From contig CADCGD010000007.1 of NCBI GenBank assembly GCA_902800925.1, positions 1 through 59,338 on the forward strand: a stretch of DNA of 59,338 nt, read 5' to 3'. Positions 27,176 to 36,119 of the stretch are shown here, piece by piece. The notes below the pieces were generated by a model. That model was not told the DNA's origin, did no database searches, and worked only from the letters and a program-made list of their open reading frames with translations. The position numbers and the translations under genes were made by a program. This DNA comes from an uncultured Bacteroidales bacterium (lineage in GTDB: Bacteria > Bacteroidota > Bacteroidia > Bacteroidales > Bacteroidaceae). Numbering within the stretch: the stretch's first letter is position 1; every line of letters starts with the position of its first letter.

Positions 27176-27892
27176 ATGAACGAAGGAAATATTATCAATT
27201 CTGCGCTTGCTTCTTTGCGTGAAAAGAAGACAGATAGACGCGAAAGAAGAATAGAGTTCTTGACCCAGTCATCTGCCATGAAGGAGGAAATGATAGAGCG
27301 AGCAAACAAAGGTTTTGGAAGGCCTGGTTATAGTCTTTCGCGCATGTTACGATACATCTATCTACACATGGATGACGGGTGTGGTATCGATCTTGACTGC
27401 GTTGACGAACTGGTAAAAACCATCAAAGATAATCGCTCACAACTCGATAGAATAGACATCTTCTTCGAGGAAATCCTGCGAGAAGCGAACCGTATCGGAA
27501 ACAACATCAACCAGGTCACGAAACGGGTAAATCTTGAATCATTGATTGCCAAGGAAGAGGGTACACCTGAATATGAACTTGCGAAAAAGTTGCTGGATAT
27601 GATTAAATATATCCAGTACTATCAGGACGAGTTGCTGGAGAAAATCAGGTCGTTTACTACTTCAATGACTCTAAATAGAGAGACTTTGAAGAACGTGTTA
27701 GGTGGTGAAGACGAACTACTGACACGTTGCCTTGTGTTTCCACATGCAGGCGAAAAAGAACAACAGTATAAAGTCCTTATCAGAAAGATAAAGGATTATG
27801 TGAATGGAAATAAGGAACAGTATCATTCAATGACCATTGGCCAACTATTGGCAGAATTGGATGTGAAAATTCGAAGTAAAACAAAGCAATAA
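27176..27892 (+). CDS. MobC-like relaxosome accessory protein
   Basis: This 238-residue, mostly helical and highly charged protein has the MobC/BfmC signature segment near residues 100-112 (REANRIGNNINQVTKRVN). It sits 11 nt before the relaxase gene. Such proteins bind oriT and help the relaxase melt and nick. The 5' leader from the shared-box promoter is about 150 nt and contains the candidate oriT. Confidence 0.75.
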   Translation: MNEGNIINSALASLREKKTDRRERRIEFLTQSSAMKEEMIERANKGFGRPGYSLSRMLRYIYLHMDDGCGIDLDCVDELVKTIKDNRSQLDRIDIFFEEILREANRIGNNINQVTKRVNLESLIAKEEGTPEYELAKKLLDMIKYIQYYQDELLEKIRSFTTSMTLNRETLKNVLGGEDELLTRCLVFPHAGEKEQQYKVLIRKIKDYVNGNKEQYHSMTIGQLLAELDVKIRSKTKQ

Positions 27893-27903
27893 ATATATAT
27901 AAT

Positions 27904-30474
27904 ATGGAACGTGGAATAGTTAAAATACTTGGTAACGATGCCACTACGTTTGCGGCATGTTTTTACAACGAAAAAAAGGTGGCAAAGGGCGAAGCCAAAC
28001 TCCTTGAAATGCGAAATTTCGGTGACTTGCAGAAGTATGGCATACATACTCCTGTAGTCACAAGTCGATACCTGAGAAAGATTGCCGACCAGAATCAGGA
28101 CGTGAAACATCCCCAGAAGCATATTATGTTTTCACTTCCTGGCAAGCCCACGGAAGAGGAAAAACAGCAGCTTGTAGATCATGCAGTAAAGGTCTTAGAA
28201 ATGCTTGGTTATAAGAACCAGCCTATTCTTGTCTATTCGCACAATGATACTGGCTATTGGCATTTGCATTGCGTCACTGTAACAGTGAATCAGACTACTG
28301 GTGAATGGATAGACAACTATAAGGAAGGGAGAAAAGCCAGACATTATCTTGATGAACTTCGAGGCGTCAATGCACCTAAGACCATCGAAAACTATCTGGA
28401 CTATAAGTTTTCATCCAAGGAGCAGTTTCTCAGCTTGCTTCGTACCAATGGCTATCCCAAGTCTTTCTTTGACGACGAACTGGAAGTCGTTAATGTTGTC
28501 CGGAATGGGGACGTTCAACATATCTTCACGTTTCAAGAAGTCAGTGAGGCCATCGAAAGGAACAAGAAATATGTGGAGGAATCTAAGAATAGAATAAAGC
28601 AACTTCATAGCATGATCCTTGACAGACGTCAGCGTTCAATGAAGTATCTCTTAGAAGATCCTGACGTGAAGATAACCAAGGATGGGAAGCGTCACACTGT
28701 AACAGAAAGACTGCGTGACGTTCGTGGGGCTGCTTTTGAGGGCGGCAAGGCATTTGAGAAGGAATATGAGGATCTTACAGGACAGGAAGTAAAGGGTATT
28801 CGTAAAGCTCAGTTCAAACAGTTCCTTGAAGAACTGAAAAATCAATTGGGAATATCTATTGTTTTCAACCAGTGGAAAGATGGCAGCACAAGAGGATATA
28901 CACTGATTGACCACCAAACAAAGTCAGTCTTTAAGGGTTCAGACATCTTACAGCTTGATAAGCTGCTGAATCCTGACTGGAAGAGGGGAATGGAAAAGGA
29001 TCTGGTTCTTTCTGCTGATGAAGCAAGCGATGCCACCCATCGGCTCGCTAATTCTCCAACCTTGGCAGACGATATTTGTGATGCTCTGGCTGATATGGGA
29101 ATAGAAGTAACAAAACTGTCAGAATCAGCAATCGTAGATATTGCTGTTGAATACCAGGAGGAAGAGGAAAATCGGCGAATGGCCGTTTCTCTCATGACGG
29201 AGCTGAGGAAGGAATTTAACACAGAAATGTCTGAATATGGGGAAGAATATAAACAGTTATGCGAAAAAGGACAGGATGCTTATAATCATGCCTTAGTGGC
29301 AGAATATCTACATCAATTGGAACTGAACAACGAACAGGACGAAGATGAAATGAAACTGCGTGACAGAAAAGATTTTGATAGTCTGAATATAGGTGAATAT
29401 ATAGAGGATGTGCTGGAGAGATACAAAATATACGATATAGCTGGCCACTATGAGCTGTCGAAAGAAAACGTTGATGAAAAAACTGCTGTTGACAGAGCAT
29501 ATACAAGCCTGCAACAGTCTTTACAGGCAAATGAAAAAGGTGAAATAGCTGAAGCCCGACAGAAAGCAGAAGAAGCAGTAGCATACGCCCGACATGCATA
29601 TGATTTACACGAGAATCCGAATCTATTGCAGAGAGAGGATGAGTTGGATGATGGGAGTAAAATGCAATCCAACGAACAGTATGATTTCTTTCTGCCATTT
29701 GTTGATGTAAAGCCGCATATATATCAATATAAGGGCGAAGCATATATATCGGCAATGATTGACGGCGAACAATATGATGGCCGGAAGATGAGCAGAGAAC
29801 ATTTCCATTTATATAACAGCGGAGAGGACAAACAAAATAATGGGATGGCACTTGCTTGGCACTACTTCTCGGATGAAATACAGGAAAGACAACTCTATAA
29901 CTGGAAACAAGAGCACTTTAAGGTGGGCAAGATGCCAGAGGGCGTAGAACTTGAATATGCCAGAACTCTTATTGAAAAATCCTCGCAACCCCGTTTAGTC
30001 GCTAACTTTATTATGGCAGATGGCAGGAAACGATGGAAAAATGAAGCTATTTCTATAGATGAGTATCACGAAGCAAAAAATAATAACTATACGCCAGAAC
30101 AAATGGCATGTAGAAAATATGGTCCAGAAATTGTCGGGGATTTGGAAATAAGTGATTCTCTGAGTATCAACAGTATCAAAGGACGGCTATTTGGAGAGAT
30201 GGCAGACCCAAATTCATTTAAGGGGATAGAGGAAACGGTGGCAGCTTTCAATGACTTTGCGGGACGATTGTGTGGGAGCTTTAGCAGTGTATGCGGAGCA
30301 TTTGCAGAAGCATACTTTGAAAGCATCGGTGCTGCAGCTGGTGCTGGACATGGTGGAGGTGGACAGGACACTGGCGGATGGGCTGGTAAAAACGATGATG
30401 ACGAGAAGAGAAAGCCATTCATCCTTGGACATATTCCCACAAGGAAGTCTGGACGCGGAGGAAACCATAGATAA
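27904..30474 (+). CDS. Relaxase/mobilization nuclease of element A
   Basis: This 856-residue protein has an N-terminal relaxase domain with the metal-binding histidine motif HNDTGYWHLH near residues 113-122. A catalytic Tyr is probable in the first 45 residues (FYNEKK or QKYG), which I cannot settle. A long charged helical region follows, with the acidic segments usual in large Bacteroidales relaxases, then a C-terminal Gly/basic tail (GAGHGGGGQDTGGWAG, then ARGGNHR-like RGGNHR). It would cut oriT and pilot the strand. The same glycine-rich ending with a closing HR occurs in the element B relaxase, although the catalytic domains differ. Confidence 0.85.
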   Translation: MERGIVKILGNDATTFAACFYNEKKVAKGEAKLLEMRNFGDLQKYGIHTPVVTSRYLRKIADQNQDVKHPQKHIMFSLPGKPTEEEKQQLVDHAVKVLEMLGYKNQPILVYSHNDTGYWHLHCVTVTVNQTTGEWIDNYKEGRKARHYLDELRGVNAPKTIENYLDYKFSSKEQFLSLLRTNGYPKSFFDDELEVVNVVRNGDVQHIFTFQEVSEAIERNKKYVEESKNRIKQLHSMILDRRQRSMKYLLEDPDVKITKDGKRHTVTERLRDVRGAAFEGGKAFEKEYEDLTGQEVKGIRKAQFKQFLEELKNQLGISIVFNQWKDGSTRGYTLIDHQTKSVFKGSDILQLDKLLNPDWKRGMEKDLVLSADEASDATHRLANSPTLADDICDALADMGIEVTKLSESAIVDIAVEYQEEEENRRMAVSLMTELRKEFNTEMSEYGEEYKQLCEKGQDAYNHALVAEYLHQLELNNEQDEDEMKLRDRKDFDSLNIGEYIEDVLERYKIYDIAGHYELSKENVDEKTAVDRAYTSLQQSLQANEKGEIAEARQKAEEAVAYARHAYDLHENPNLLQREDELDDGSKMQSNEQYDFFLPFVDVKPHIYQYKGEAYISAMIDGEQYDGRKMSREHFHLYNSGEDKQNNGMALAWHYFSDEIQERQLYNWKQEHFKVGKMPEGVELEYARTLIEKSSQPRLVANFIMADGRKRWKNEAISIDEYHEAKNNNYTPEQMACRKYGPEIVGDLEISDSLSINSIKGRLFGEMADPNSFKGIEETVAAFNDFAGRLCGSFSSVCGAFAEAYFESIGAAAGAGHGGGGQDTGGWAGKNDDDEKRKPFILGHIPTRKSGRGGNHR

Positions 30475-30575
30475 TATTAACGATAGTTTACAATCATCAG
30501 CCGGTGGTTGTGGAATATTAAGAAGTCTTAAGTAGGTGATTTCTCTTGTTTTTTCAACAAAAAACACGCAAAAAA

Positions 30576-30607
30576 TTTGGTGGTTTCAGAAATTTTTCGT
30601 ACCTTTG
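30576..30607 (+). promoter_or_regulatory. Promoter of the 30.6-kb RNA candidate
   Basis: TTTG (30,576-30,579), 20 nt, then TACCTTTG (30,600-30,607): a full-consensus Bacteroidetes promoter with no open reading frame directly downstream. Confidence 0.75.
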
Positions 30608-30611
30608 CAAC

Positions 30612-30846
30612 TGATATAAGACGGTCGGCACTCCCTAAGAGGTAAAAGGTAAAGGACTACGTAATGTGAAGCCTCGGACGGTCAAAGGCTGATACCAGAT
30701 GGAGAGAGCACTGCTCCTGGCCCGTCATATCAGGGGAAACTCCAAAAGACATACGGACATGTAGCAAGGATTGAAAACTGGCTACGCTTTCCATAGGTAA
30801 AGTCCGCAGAATATCCATTAATGTGGGTATCCTGCGGACTTTTTGT
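30612..30846 (+). ncRNA. Structured RNA candidate, about 235 nt
   Basis: The region starts just after a consensus promoter and ends in a strong terminator: AGTCCGCAG (30,801-30,809) pairs with CTGCGGACT (30,832-30,840), followed by a T run. TGATAT plus GACGG (30,612-30,624) pairs with CCGTC plus ATATCA (30,722-30,732), closing a 120-nt domain. GTAGC (30,761) pairs with GCTAC (30,781). No convincing open frame is present. I do not recognise a known class, and no reverse transcriptase or nuclease gene sits next to it to suggest a retron or guide RNA. Confidence 0.65.
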
Positions 30847-30915
30847 GTGTCTACCGTTCAACAGTGATGTGTAACGGCTCACTGAGAAGATAATAAGAAA
30901 ATAACTGCCATTCCG

Positions 30916-30951
30916 GCCACCGAGGTTCCGTTACGCCTCGACCGGGGTGGC
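30916..30951 (+). other. Hairpin before the coiled-coil gene
   Basis: GCCACC (30,916-30,921) pairs with GGTGGC (30,946-30,951), and inside CGAGG pairs with CCTCG. It lies 31 nt before the ATG at 30,983 and could influence translation of the small gene. Confidence 0.5.
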
Positions 30952-30982
30952 GTTTATAATTAGAAAAGGTAACTTAAGCGAT

Positions 30983-31222
30983 ATGGAAAAATTATTAAAA
31001 TTGGAGGCAGAACTGCTGGAATTAATAAACGAGAAGTGCGAATCACGTGAGGATATCCGTCGACAGGAAGAAAAACTGAATAAAATAAACGATGCTATCA
31101 ATCAATACGCGAAAGAACTTTCCATGCAAAGAAAAGAGATAGAAAGGCGCAAGAAAGACCTCCAGCAACGGCGACATATGCTGGAAGCAGTTAGATGTTT
31201 CCCAAACAAACTTGCTAATTAA
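30983..31222 (+). CDS. Small coiled-coil protein
   Basis: The 79-residue product starts MEKLLKLEAELLELINEKCES and continues as a charged heptad-like helix (EKLNKINDAINQYAKELSMQRKEIERRKKDLQQRR). An upstream GTG at 30,947 lies inside the preceding hairpin and is less likely. The function is unknown. It precedes the lipoprotein gene by 38 nt. Confidence 0.6.
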   Translation: MEKLLKLEAELLELINEKCESREDIRRQEEKLNKINDAINQYAKELSMQRKEIERRKKDLQQRRHMLEAVRCFPNKLAN

Positions 31223-31260
31223 AGACAGTATATTTATTAACTAATTTAAAACTAACAATT

Positions 31261-31761
31261 ATGAAAAAGAACATTTTTATGAGAGTGATGATGGCCATGG
31301 TAGCTACAATGTGTATGACATTCACAGCCTGTGGCGGTGATGATGATGACGATGTAAACAACGGCATGTCCGGCAGCACCACGACTTGGGTAGAGCCATA
31401 CCTTCGTTGGGATGCTACCCTTGACCAGATCAAGGCTGACATGGCCACTCAGGGCTGGACGGCACAGGTCAGTGAAGGGAACATCCTGCAGTATTCTAAC
31501 AGCAAATATCCTGGTGTGACAATGAATATGGGTGTGCTGAGCAGTAGAACCAATACGCTGAGCACGACACAGGTAGCCTATATGAATGTCCCATCAGACT
31601 TCTTTAATAAGATCCTGAACGAGGTGGTGACCCGCTATAATGTTACCTGGGAGAATACTGGTAGGATATATTCAGGCAAGGGTGTTGCCAATGATAAGGA
31701 TGTGTCAATCACCGTCACCAATGCCGTCAGTACTGTCCTCGTACAGTTCGTGAGACGCTAA
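31261..31761 (+). CDS. Lipoprotein, element A copy of a paralogous pair
   Basis: This 166-residue protein has a lipoprotein signal ending TFTAC and an acidic GGDDDDD tether, so it is probably surface exposed. The mature part (WVEPYLRWDATLDQIKADM, then GNILQYSNSKYPGVTMNMG, and VANDKDVSITVTNAVSTVLVQFVRR at the end) is nearly identical to the element B protein at 54,252-54,755, while the signal peptides differ. Its family is unknown to me. Presence of the same mature protein in both elements suggests selection for a cargo role, for example surface exclusion; that role is speculative. Confidence 0.85.
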   Translation: MKKNIFMRVMMAMVATMCMTFTACGGDDDDDVNNGMSGSTTTWVEPYLRWDATLDQIKADMATQGWTAQVSEGNILQYSNSKYPGVTMNMGVLSSRTNTLSTTQVAYMNVPSDFFNKILNEVVTRYNVTWENTGRIYSGKGVANDKDVSITVTNAVSTVLVQFVRR

Positions 31762-31773
31762 CCGCCGTCCGCT

Positions 31774-31986
31774 ATGAATACGAACAATGAACAGGAGTTG
31801 CTGCAGCAGCTCTACGATGGAAAATTAACACATCTGGAGTACGTCCAGAGGTCAGCAGAGTATCAGGAACCCTTCAAGCAGTTCTGCCAGGATCATCAGC
31901 TGCAGGAAAGCGACCATGCTGCCCAGCAGTTCTTGGATAGCCTGCTTCGTGAAGAGGAGTCCGCTCATACCGACGGGTTGGATTGA
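31774..31986 (+). CDS. Small acidic protein downstream of the lipoprotein
   Basis: This 70-residue protein (MNTNNEQELLQQLYDGKLTH, then FKQFCQDHQLQESDHAAQQFLDSLLREEE) begins 12 nt after the lipoprotein stop. It is helical and acidic and contains no known motif. It is immediately followed by the promoter of the large RNA candidate. Confidence 0.65.
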   Translation: MNTNNEQELLQQLYDGKLTHLEYVQRSAEYQEPFKQFCQDHQLQESDHAAQQFLDSLLREEESAHTDGLD

Positions 31987-32013
31987 CATAATGTCAATTT
32001 CTTCGTACCTTTG
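31983..32013 (+). promoter_or_regulatory. Promoter of the large RNA candidate
   Basis: TTGA (31,983-31,986), 19 nt, then TACCTTTG (32,006-32,013). TTGACAT and ATGTCAA also form a small palindrome over the -33 part (31,983-31,997), which could be an operator. Confidence 0.7.
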
Positions 32014-32019
32014 CAGCAG

Positions 32020-33224
32020 AAATTGAGATTCTTGTGAACTCCTTCGTGTCAGATTCATTCTGACCAACGTTGACTGACCGAATAAAACTCGCTGCCATCG
32101 GAGAATCAAGAAACTCTGCCTGGCACGTCGGCACTTGAGCCTTGGCTTATGGCCATGAGCGTAGCGGTGCCAGGTTTCTGAAATACGGGACATGTTAGTG
32201 GTGTATGCCTCTTTGTACTGAACCCCTAATAAGGTTTGTATGCAAACTGAGTTTCCGCGGTGTCCCTGCCTGGCATATCGCGATGCCCTCTTCCGTTCCG
32301 GGCGTAAGTGTCTCGGACTCCCAGAGTCATTGACACGTCGAGAGATAAGCGGTGCCAGGTTTCTAAAAAGGGAATTGAGATCATTGGTTGTTCCGCCGAT
32401 TTTCGGTGTCGCCACTTTGGTAACGGAACCTCGTTCCTTTGACTCTCAATCCCTGCCTGGCATGTCGGTCTGTGTGCCTTGGGAATTGCGGGAACGTGTT
32501 AAATGACGCGTTCACTTAGTCCATCCCATGAGCGAGCGGTGCCAGGTTCTTATATCGCCGAAGGACGTGATAACGGTTCTTGCATTTGTTTCATCTGGAG
32601 TAATAACTCCGCTTGCGATATTTGCAGGTTAAGACGTCGAGCATAGGGGGCGTTCTGACGAACGAGCATCTATGACACGTGAAGGCGATTTCCTGGCATG
32701 GCAGTGGCTTGTAACGGTGACCGATCACCTACCGCGGTGCCAGGATCCTATAAGAGTTGCGGATGGAGATCCGGGTGGGGAAACCCACGGCTGGGCATCC
32801 CTGAAATAATGGGTGGAAGGCAACTCTTTACCAGAAGTCCTGACGAATGGAAACCGAGCCTGGTGGGCTGACTGTCAGTATAGTAAGCCCACTCGCATCG
32901 TTAAGAGAGACTGGCCTCCCGATCTGCGCCGTCGGATGCAGACAGGACTTTACTACTGGAGAGCGCGGAATAGGTATCCACAGGTGCGAAAGCATGTCTG
33001 CGGGGGTCTGAGGCGAAAGCCGATAACGACTGGAAAAACGGCTCTCCAATCTTCTCAGGACGGACGCAATAGTCCTGAAGCTGCACACTGCCGGACGGAG
33101 CAGTTCCGAGCATCCCGGTTCTTCCGTTGAAGACAAGCCAGACAGGAGTGCAGCACCATGAGCTGCCTTGCTGATGCCCCGGCGATTAGTGCCGAGTGGT
33201 GTAACAGGAGGCAGTTCTTTTTTT
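32020..33224 (+). ncRNA. Large structured non-coding RNA candidate, about 1.2 kb
   Basis: No open frame fills this region, but stems are dense. Four modules use the same pair CCTGGCA/TGCCAGG: 32,119-32,174, 32,269-32,359, 32,456-32,546 and 32,692-32,744. Further pairs include GGGAATTGAGA with TCTCAATCCC (32,369/32,443), AAGAGTTGC with GCAACTCTT (32,752/32,820), AAGTCCTG with CAGGACTT (32,835/32,943), GTGGGCT with AGCCCAC (32,863/32,886), GGAGAGC with GCTCTCC (32,958/33,041), TCAGGAC with GTCCTGA (33,055/33,072), and GCTGCAC with GTGCAGC (33,080/33,148). Three hairpins end in GAAA tetraloops (32,775, 32,985, 33,012). The 3' end is GAGCTGCCT/AGGCAGTTC plus seven T. In size and style it resembles ornate large RNAs such as GOLLD or ROOL, but I cannot assign it to either. 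Confidence 0.72.
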
Positions 33225-33273
33225 GCTCCTTATCCTTGGTGGTCTCAGAATTATTTTGTAATTTTGCAGCATC

Positions 33274-33356
33274 TAAAGCATTTCCACTGTTAACACCTGC
33301 GCCTTCGAGCGTGTCGGCATTCGCCATTTTGCTGTTAAGTGGACGTGCTTTTTTTG
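33274..33356 (+). ncRNA. Small RNA candidate after the large RNA
   Basis: A promoter TTGG (33,236-33,239), 19 nt, TAATTTTG (33,259-33,266) precedes it. The body folds through CCAC-TG-TTAACA (33,284-33,295) paired with TGTTAA-GTGG (33,333-33,342), followed by seven T at 33,349-33,355. An overlapping 88-codon open frame starts upstream of the promoter and has no protein-like features. Confidence 0.55.
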
Positions 33357-33457
33357 ACTCTGTGCTTAGTGGACAGGACGTTGGCGACTATGGGCTGCTA
33401 TACGTGATGGGTGGCAGCTCGTAATTTTATGCGCCGTTCATAGTTACCGATTCGAAT

Positions 33458-36067
33458 TCACCCTATACCTAACTTCCCAAGTCGCATGATGATAGAGGTC
33501 TGACTTCTTCCCATCTTCTGGGAAATCTGCTTGACAGTTCTTCCCTCACTATGCAGGGTCAACAGAAACCTATCTTCAGCCTTCGTCCATTTCTTGTTGG
33601 CGTTCGGGTGAAGTACTTGGTTTTCCTCGGTTACCTTCTCGGGATTCAGAAACTCATCGACGAACACTGAAGGGTATCGCCTATCGTACATGACTATCGT
33701 CTTTTTCTTGGCTCTCGTAATAGCCACGTAAAAAAGCCTTCGTTCCTCTCCATGAGGATATTTGTCACTCTTTGTCAGAACCACATCGAGGACGGGATCA
33801 TCGCTGACCATCGACGGGAATCCATACACATCCCTGTTGCACTGGAGGATGATCACATAGTCTGCCTCCAGGCCCTTCGACTTGTGCGCCGTCAGGAACT
33901 CTATCTTCCTGCCGTCAATGACATAGAAGAACTTTCCGGACTCCTTGATGCTCTGATACATGAATGAAAGATAGTAGTCGTCAAAGGAGTACCGGCCCAA
34001 CAGGAAAATAGATTTGTCTGCAGGGATGGTGGCCACCAGATGACCGATGATGGAGCAATACTCATTCCTGTCATACGGCTGGAAAAGCAGTTCTGTCTTT
34101 GTCTGGTCACTGAACGGGTGAATACTCTTCCTTATCTGGACTGTGTTCTTCTGTATGAACCAGGAGGAATAGCCCACCAACGGCTCACCGAACCTGTAGG
34201 TGGTCTCTATCTTGTTCATGTCAGTAGGCCCGAAGAACTCTTCAAAACTGTTGAACAGTGCCATGTCGCTGCCGGAGAACCTGTAGATACTCTGCCAGTC
34301 ATCACCGACACAATACAGTTTGGCCGGTGGGTTGCCTGCCCTGAGTGCAAGCAGAAACTGGTAGCGGTCAACACTAATATCCTGAAATTCATCGACAATG
34401 ATATAGTCATATCGGACAGGACGGTGTTGCCTGCACAGCTCAGTGGCCATCAGGATAGCATCGGTAAAGTCAATCTGACCTCGCTTGCGAAGTTCTGCCT
34501 GGTAATTGTCATATACCGGCTTGAAGATGCTCCTGATGATGAAGTCCGTCCGTTCGTCCTCATTCTTCGCCAGGATGGCACTCAGGGACTTACAACTGGA
34601 CTTCAACAGGGTAGCGAAGGTGACGGCCAAGCGGATAAAAGCTTTCTCTCGCTTGCTACCCTCTGGCAAAACCATTGCGTATAACTCTTCCATGGTTTTC
34701 TCCTGACACTTCACACCGGCATTGGTAAGCATCTTCTTTAATCTCTCCTTGATGTCGAAATAGTTGAAGTCTGCGCTGCTGGTGTAGAGTAAGGTGGTGC
34801 CGTACTTCTCATGGAGGTATTTCTTCCATGTAATGCCGTCATTATATTGCTGGTTCGCCTCTTCATAGGTGATTCCCTTCTCTGTGGCAAACCACGTCGG
34901 TACCAGACTGTGCTCATCAACAGCAAAGTGCTCCAGATAGATTCGCTTCAACTGGCCGTGACTCTCATAGTATATCGAGAAGTCCGGCTTATACTGTGAA
35001 TGTGTCTCGTCGGCCACCCGGTGCTCATACGGTTCCTCATAGCGGAACATCACACCGAGGCTGGACAGGACGAAGCATAGCTTCTGTTCCTGAACACTCT
35101 TCACATAGATATCGTTGCCGTCCATATCGGGGAGCATGGCCTTCAGTCTGGTGACCTTCTGAGCGGCAAGATCCTGACGGCGTTCGTTCTTGCGCTTTTC
35201 CCAGTCCGCTTCATCATCCTGAAAGTCGATGAAGTAACGGAATACGCTCTTACGAAACTCTTCCGTCTTCAGCAGCTGACGATAGATACTGACAAATAGC
35301 GCGTCGGTATTCTCGCATATCGACGGCTTTTGCTTCGTAACCTGGCCTATCAGATCAAGGGCCAGCTTATGGAATGTATAACCGCGCAGTCCAGGAATAC
35401 CCATCCTGTCCGTTAGTTCTGCAGCAGCTTTGTTTGTATAACTGATAAGTAGGATCCTTTCAGGTGCTACCTTCCTGATGTCGGTGAGGTACTTCACCTT
35501 ACCGACGATAGAGGACGTCTTACCGCTTCCGGCACTGCTGACTACAAGACAATTATCTTCTTCCGAAACAATAGACCTCCGCTGTTGGTTATCCAGCGGG
35601 TAGGCCAGACAGGTATCAAAGAATACCTTGTTTCGTTCGAGATGGTCACTAATGACCTTATCATTGTGTTGCTTGATCAGACTATGCAATGAGCCATAAT
35701 CGCTGATAAGCTTATCCAGCTTATAGGATGGCTCAATATGAAAGGCTTCAAGTCTCGATCTCAACGAATAAGCATCGTTGTATATCTCGCTGAAGTATTC
35801 TTCTACCTCCTTTTCACCACGTTCTGGTATATAACGGTCATCATAACGCTGTGCTATGATGGAAGCGATGTCATCAAAGGAACCGTTATTCTTACCTTCG
35901 GCTGCTTCCTTTTCCTGGTTGTAGTTTGAAAGTGTAAGGGAGGTAAATGAAGCATCTATATCATCATCAAAGGCATCGGCTTTATCTTTTAGCTTTTTCC
36001 GGACAGCAAGCAAGACAAAAGCCGTTATAATCAATATGATAACGCCGATGAGAAAATATATATTCAT
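33458..36067 (-). CDS. UvrD/Rep-family helicase with nuclease-like insert and Myb-like tail
   Basis: This 869-residue superfamily 1 helicase has an N-terminal membrane anchor (LIGVIILIITAFVLLAV) and Walker A SSAGSGKTSSIV near residue 178. An insert near residues 360-385 (YKPDFSIYYESHGQLKRIYLEH) resembles a PD-(D/E)xK nuclease core. Walker B is IIVDEFQDIS near 558, with motif III GDDWQSIYRFSG, motif V FLTAHKSKGLEADYV and motif VI LFYVAITRAKK. It ends in a Myb/SANT-like DNA-binding tail (KKWTKAEDRFLL, ISQKMGRSQTSIIMRL). It is cargo rather than backbone. A DNA repair or anti-phage role is plausible, but no partner gene of a known defence system is adjacent. Confidence 0.82.
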   Translation of the reverse strand: MNIYFLIGVIILIITAFVLLAVRKKLKDKADAFDDDIDASFTSLTLSNYNQEKEAAEGKNNGSFDDIASIIAQRYDDRYIPERGEKEVEEYFSEIYNDAYSLRSRLEAFHIEPSYKLDKLISDYGSLHSLIKQHNDKVISDHLERNKVFFDTCLAYPLDNQQRRSIVSEEDNCLVVSSAGSGKTSSIVGKVKYLTDIRKVAPERILLISYTNKAAAELTDRMGIPGLRGYTFHKLALDLIGQVTKQKPSICENTDALFVSIYRQLLKTEEFRKSVFRYFIDFQDDEADWEKRKNERRQDLAAQKVTRLKAMLPDMDGNDIYVKSVQEQKLCFVLSSLGVMFRYEEPYEHRVADETHSQYKPDFSIYYESHGQLKRIYLEHFAVDEHSLVPTWFATEKGITYEEANQQYNDGITWKKYLHEKYGTTLLYTSSADFNYFDIKERLKKMLTNAGVKCQEKTMEELYAMVLPEGSKREKAFIRLAVTFATLLKSSCKSLSAILAKNEDERTDFIIRSIFKPVYDNYQAELRKRGQIDFTDAILMATELCRQHRPVRYDYIIVDEFQDISVDRYQFLLALRAGNPPAKLYCVGDDWQSIYRFSGSDMALFNSFEEFFGPTDMNKIETTYRFGEPLVGYSSWFIQKNTVQIRKSIHPFSDQTKTELLFQPYDRNEYCSIIGHLVATIPADKSIFLLGRYSFDDYYLSFMYQSIKESGKFFYVIDGRKIEFLTAHKSKGLEADYVIILQCNRDVYGFPSMVSDDPVLDVVLTKSDKYPHGEERRLFYVAITRAKKKTIVMYDRRYPSVFVDEFLNPEKVTEENQVLHPNANKKWTKAEDRFLLTLHSEGRTVKQISQKMGRSQTSIIMRLGKLGIG

Positions 36068-36119
36068 TTTTTACTCGCTTTGATGTTGCAAAGGTACGCA
36101 TTTTTACCCATGCAGTACT

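Noticed and set aside
30612-30846. Retron msr-msd or transposon guide RNA
   Set aside because: There is no reverse transcriptase and no TnpB/IscB-type gene in the vicinity; only the relaxase precedes it.
32813-33130. 105-codon open frame on the plus strand of the large RNA region
   Set aside because: The frame follows paired stems rather than codon bias, lacks known motifs and has no separate promoter or ribosome-binding context.
32020-33224. Group II intron or rRNA-like segment
   Set aside because: No intron-encoded reverse transcriptase and no recognisable domain V hairpin were found, and none of the universal rRNA strings are present.
33158-33424. 88-codon open frame between the large RNA and the helicase gene
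   Set aside because: It begins inside the terminator of the large RNA, crosses a promoter and a second terminator, and has no protein-like features.
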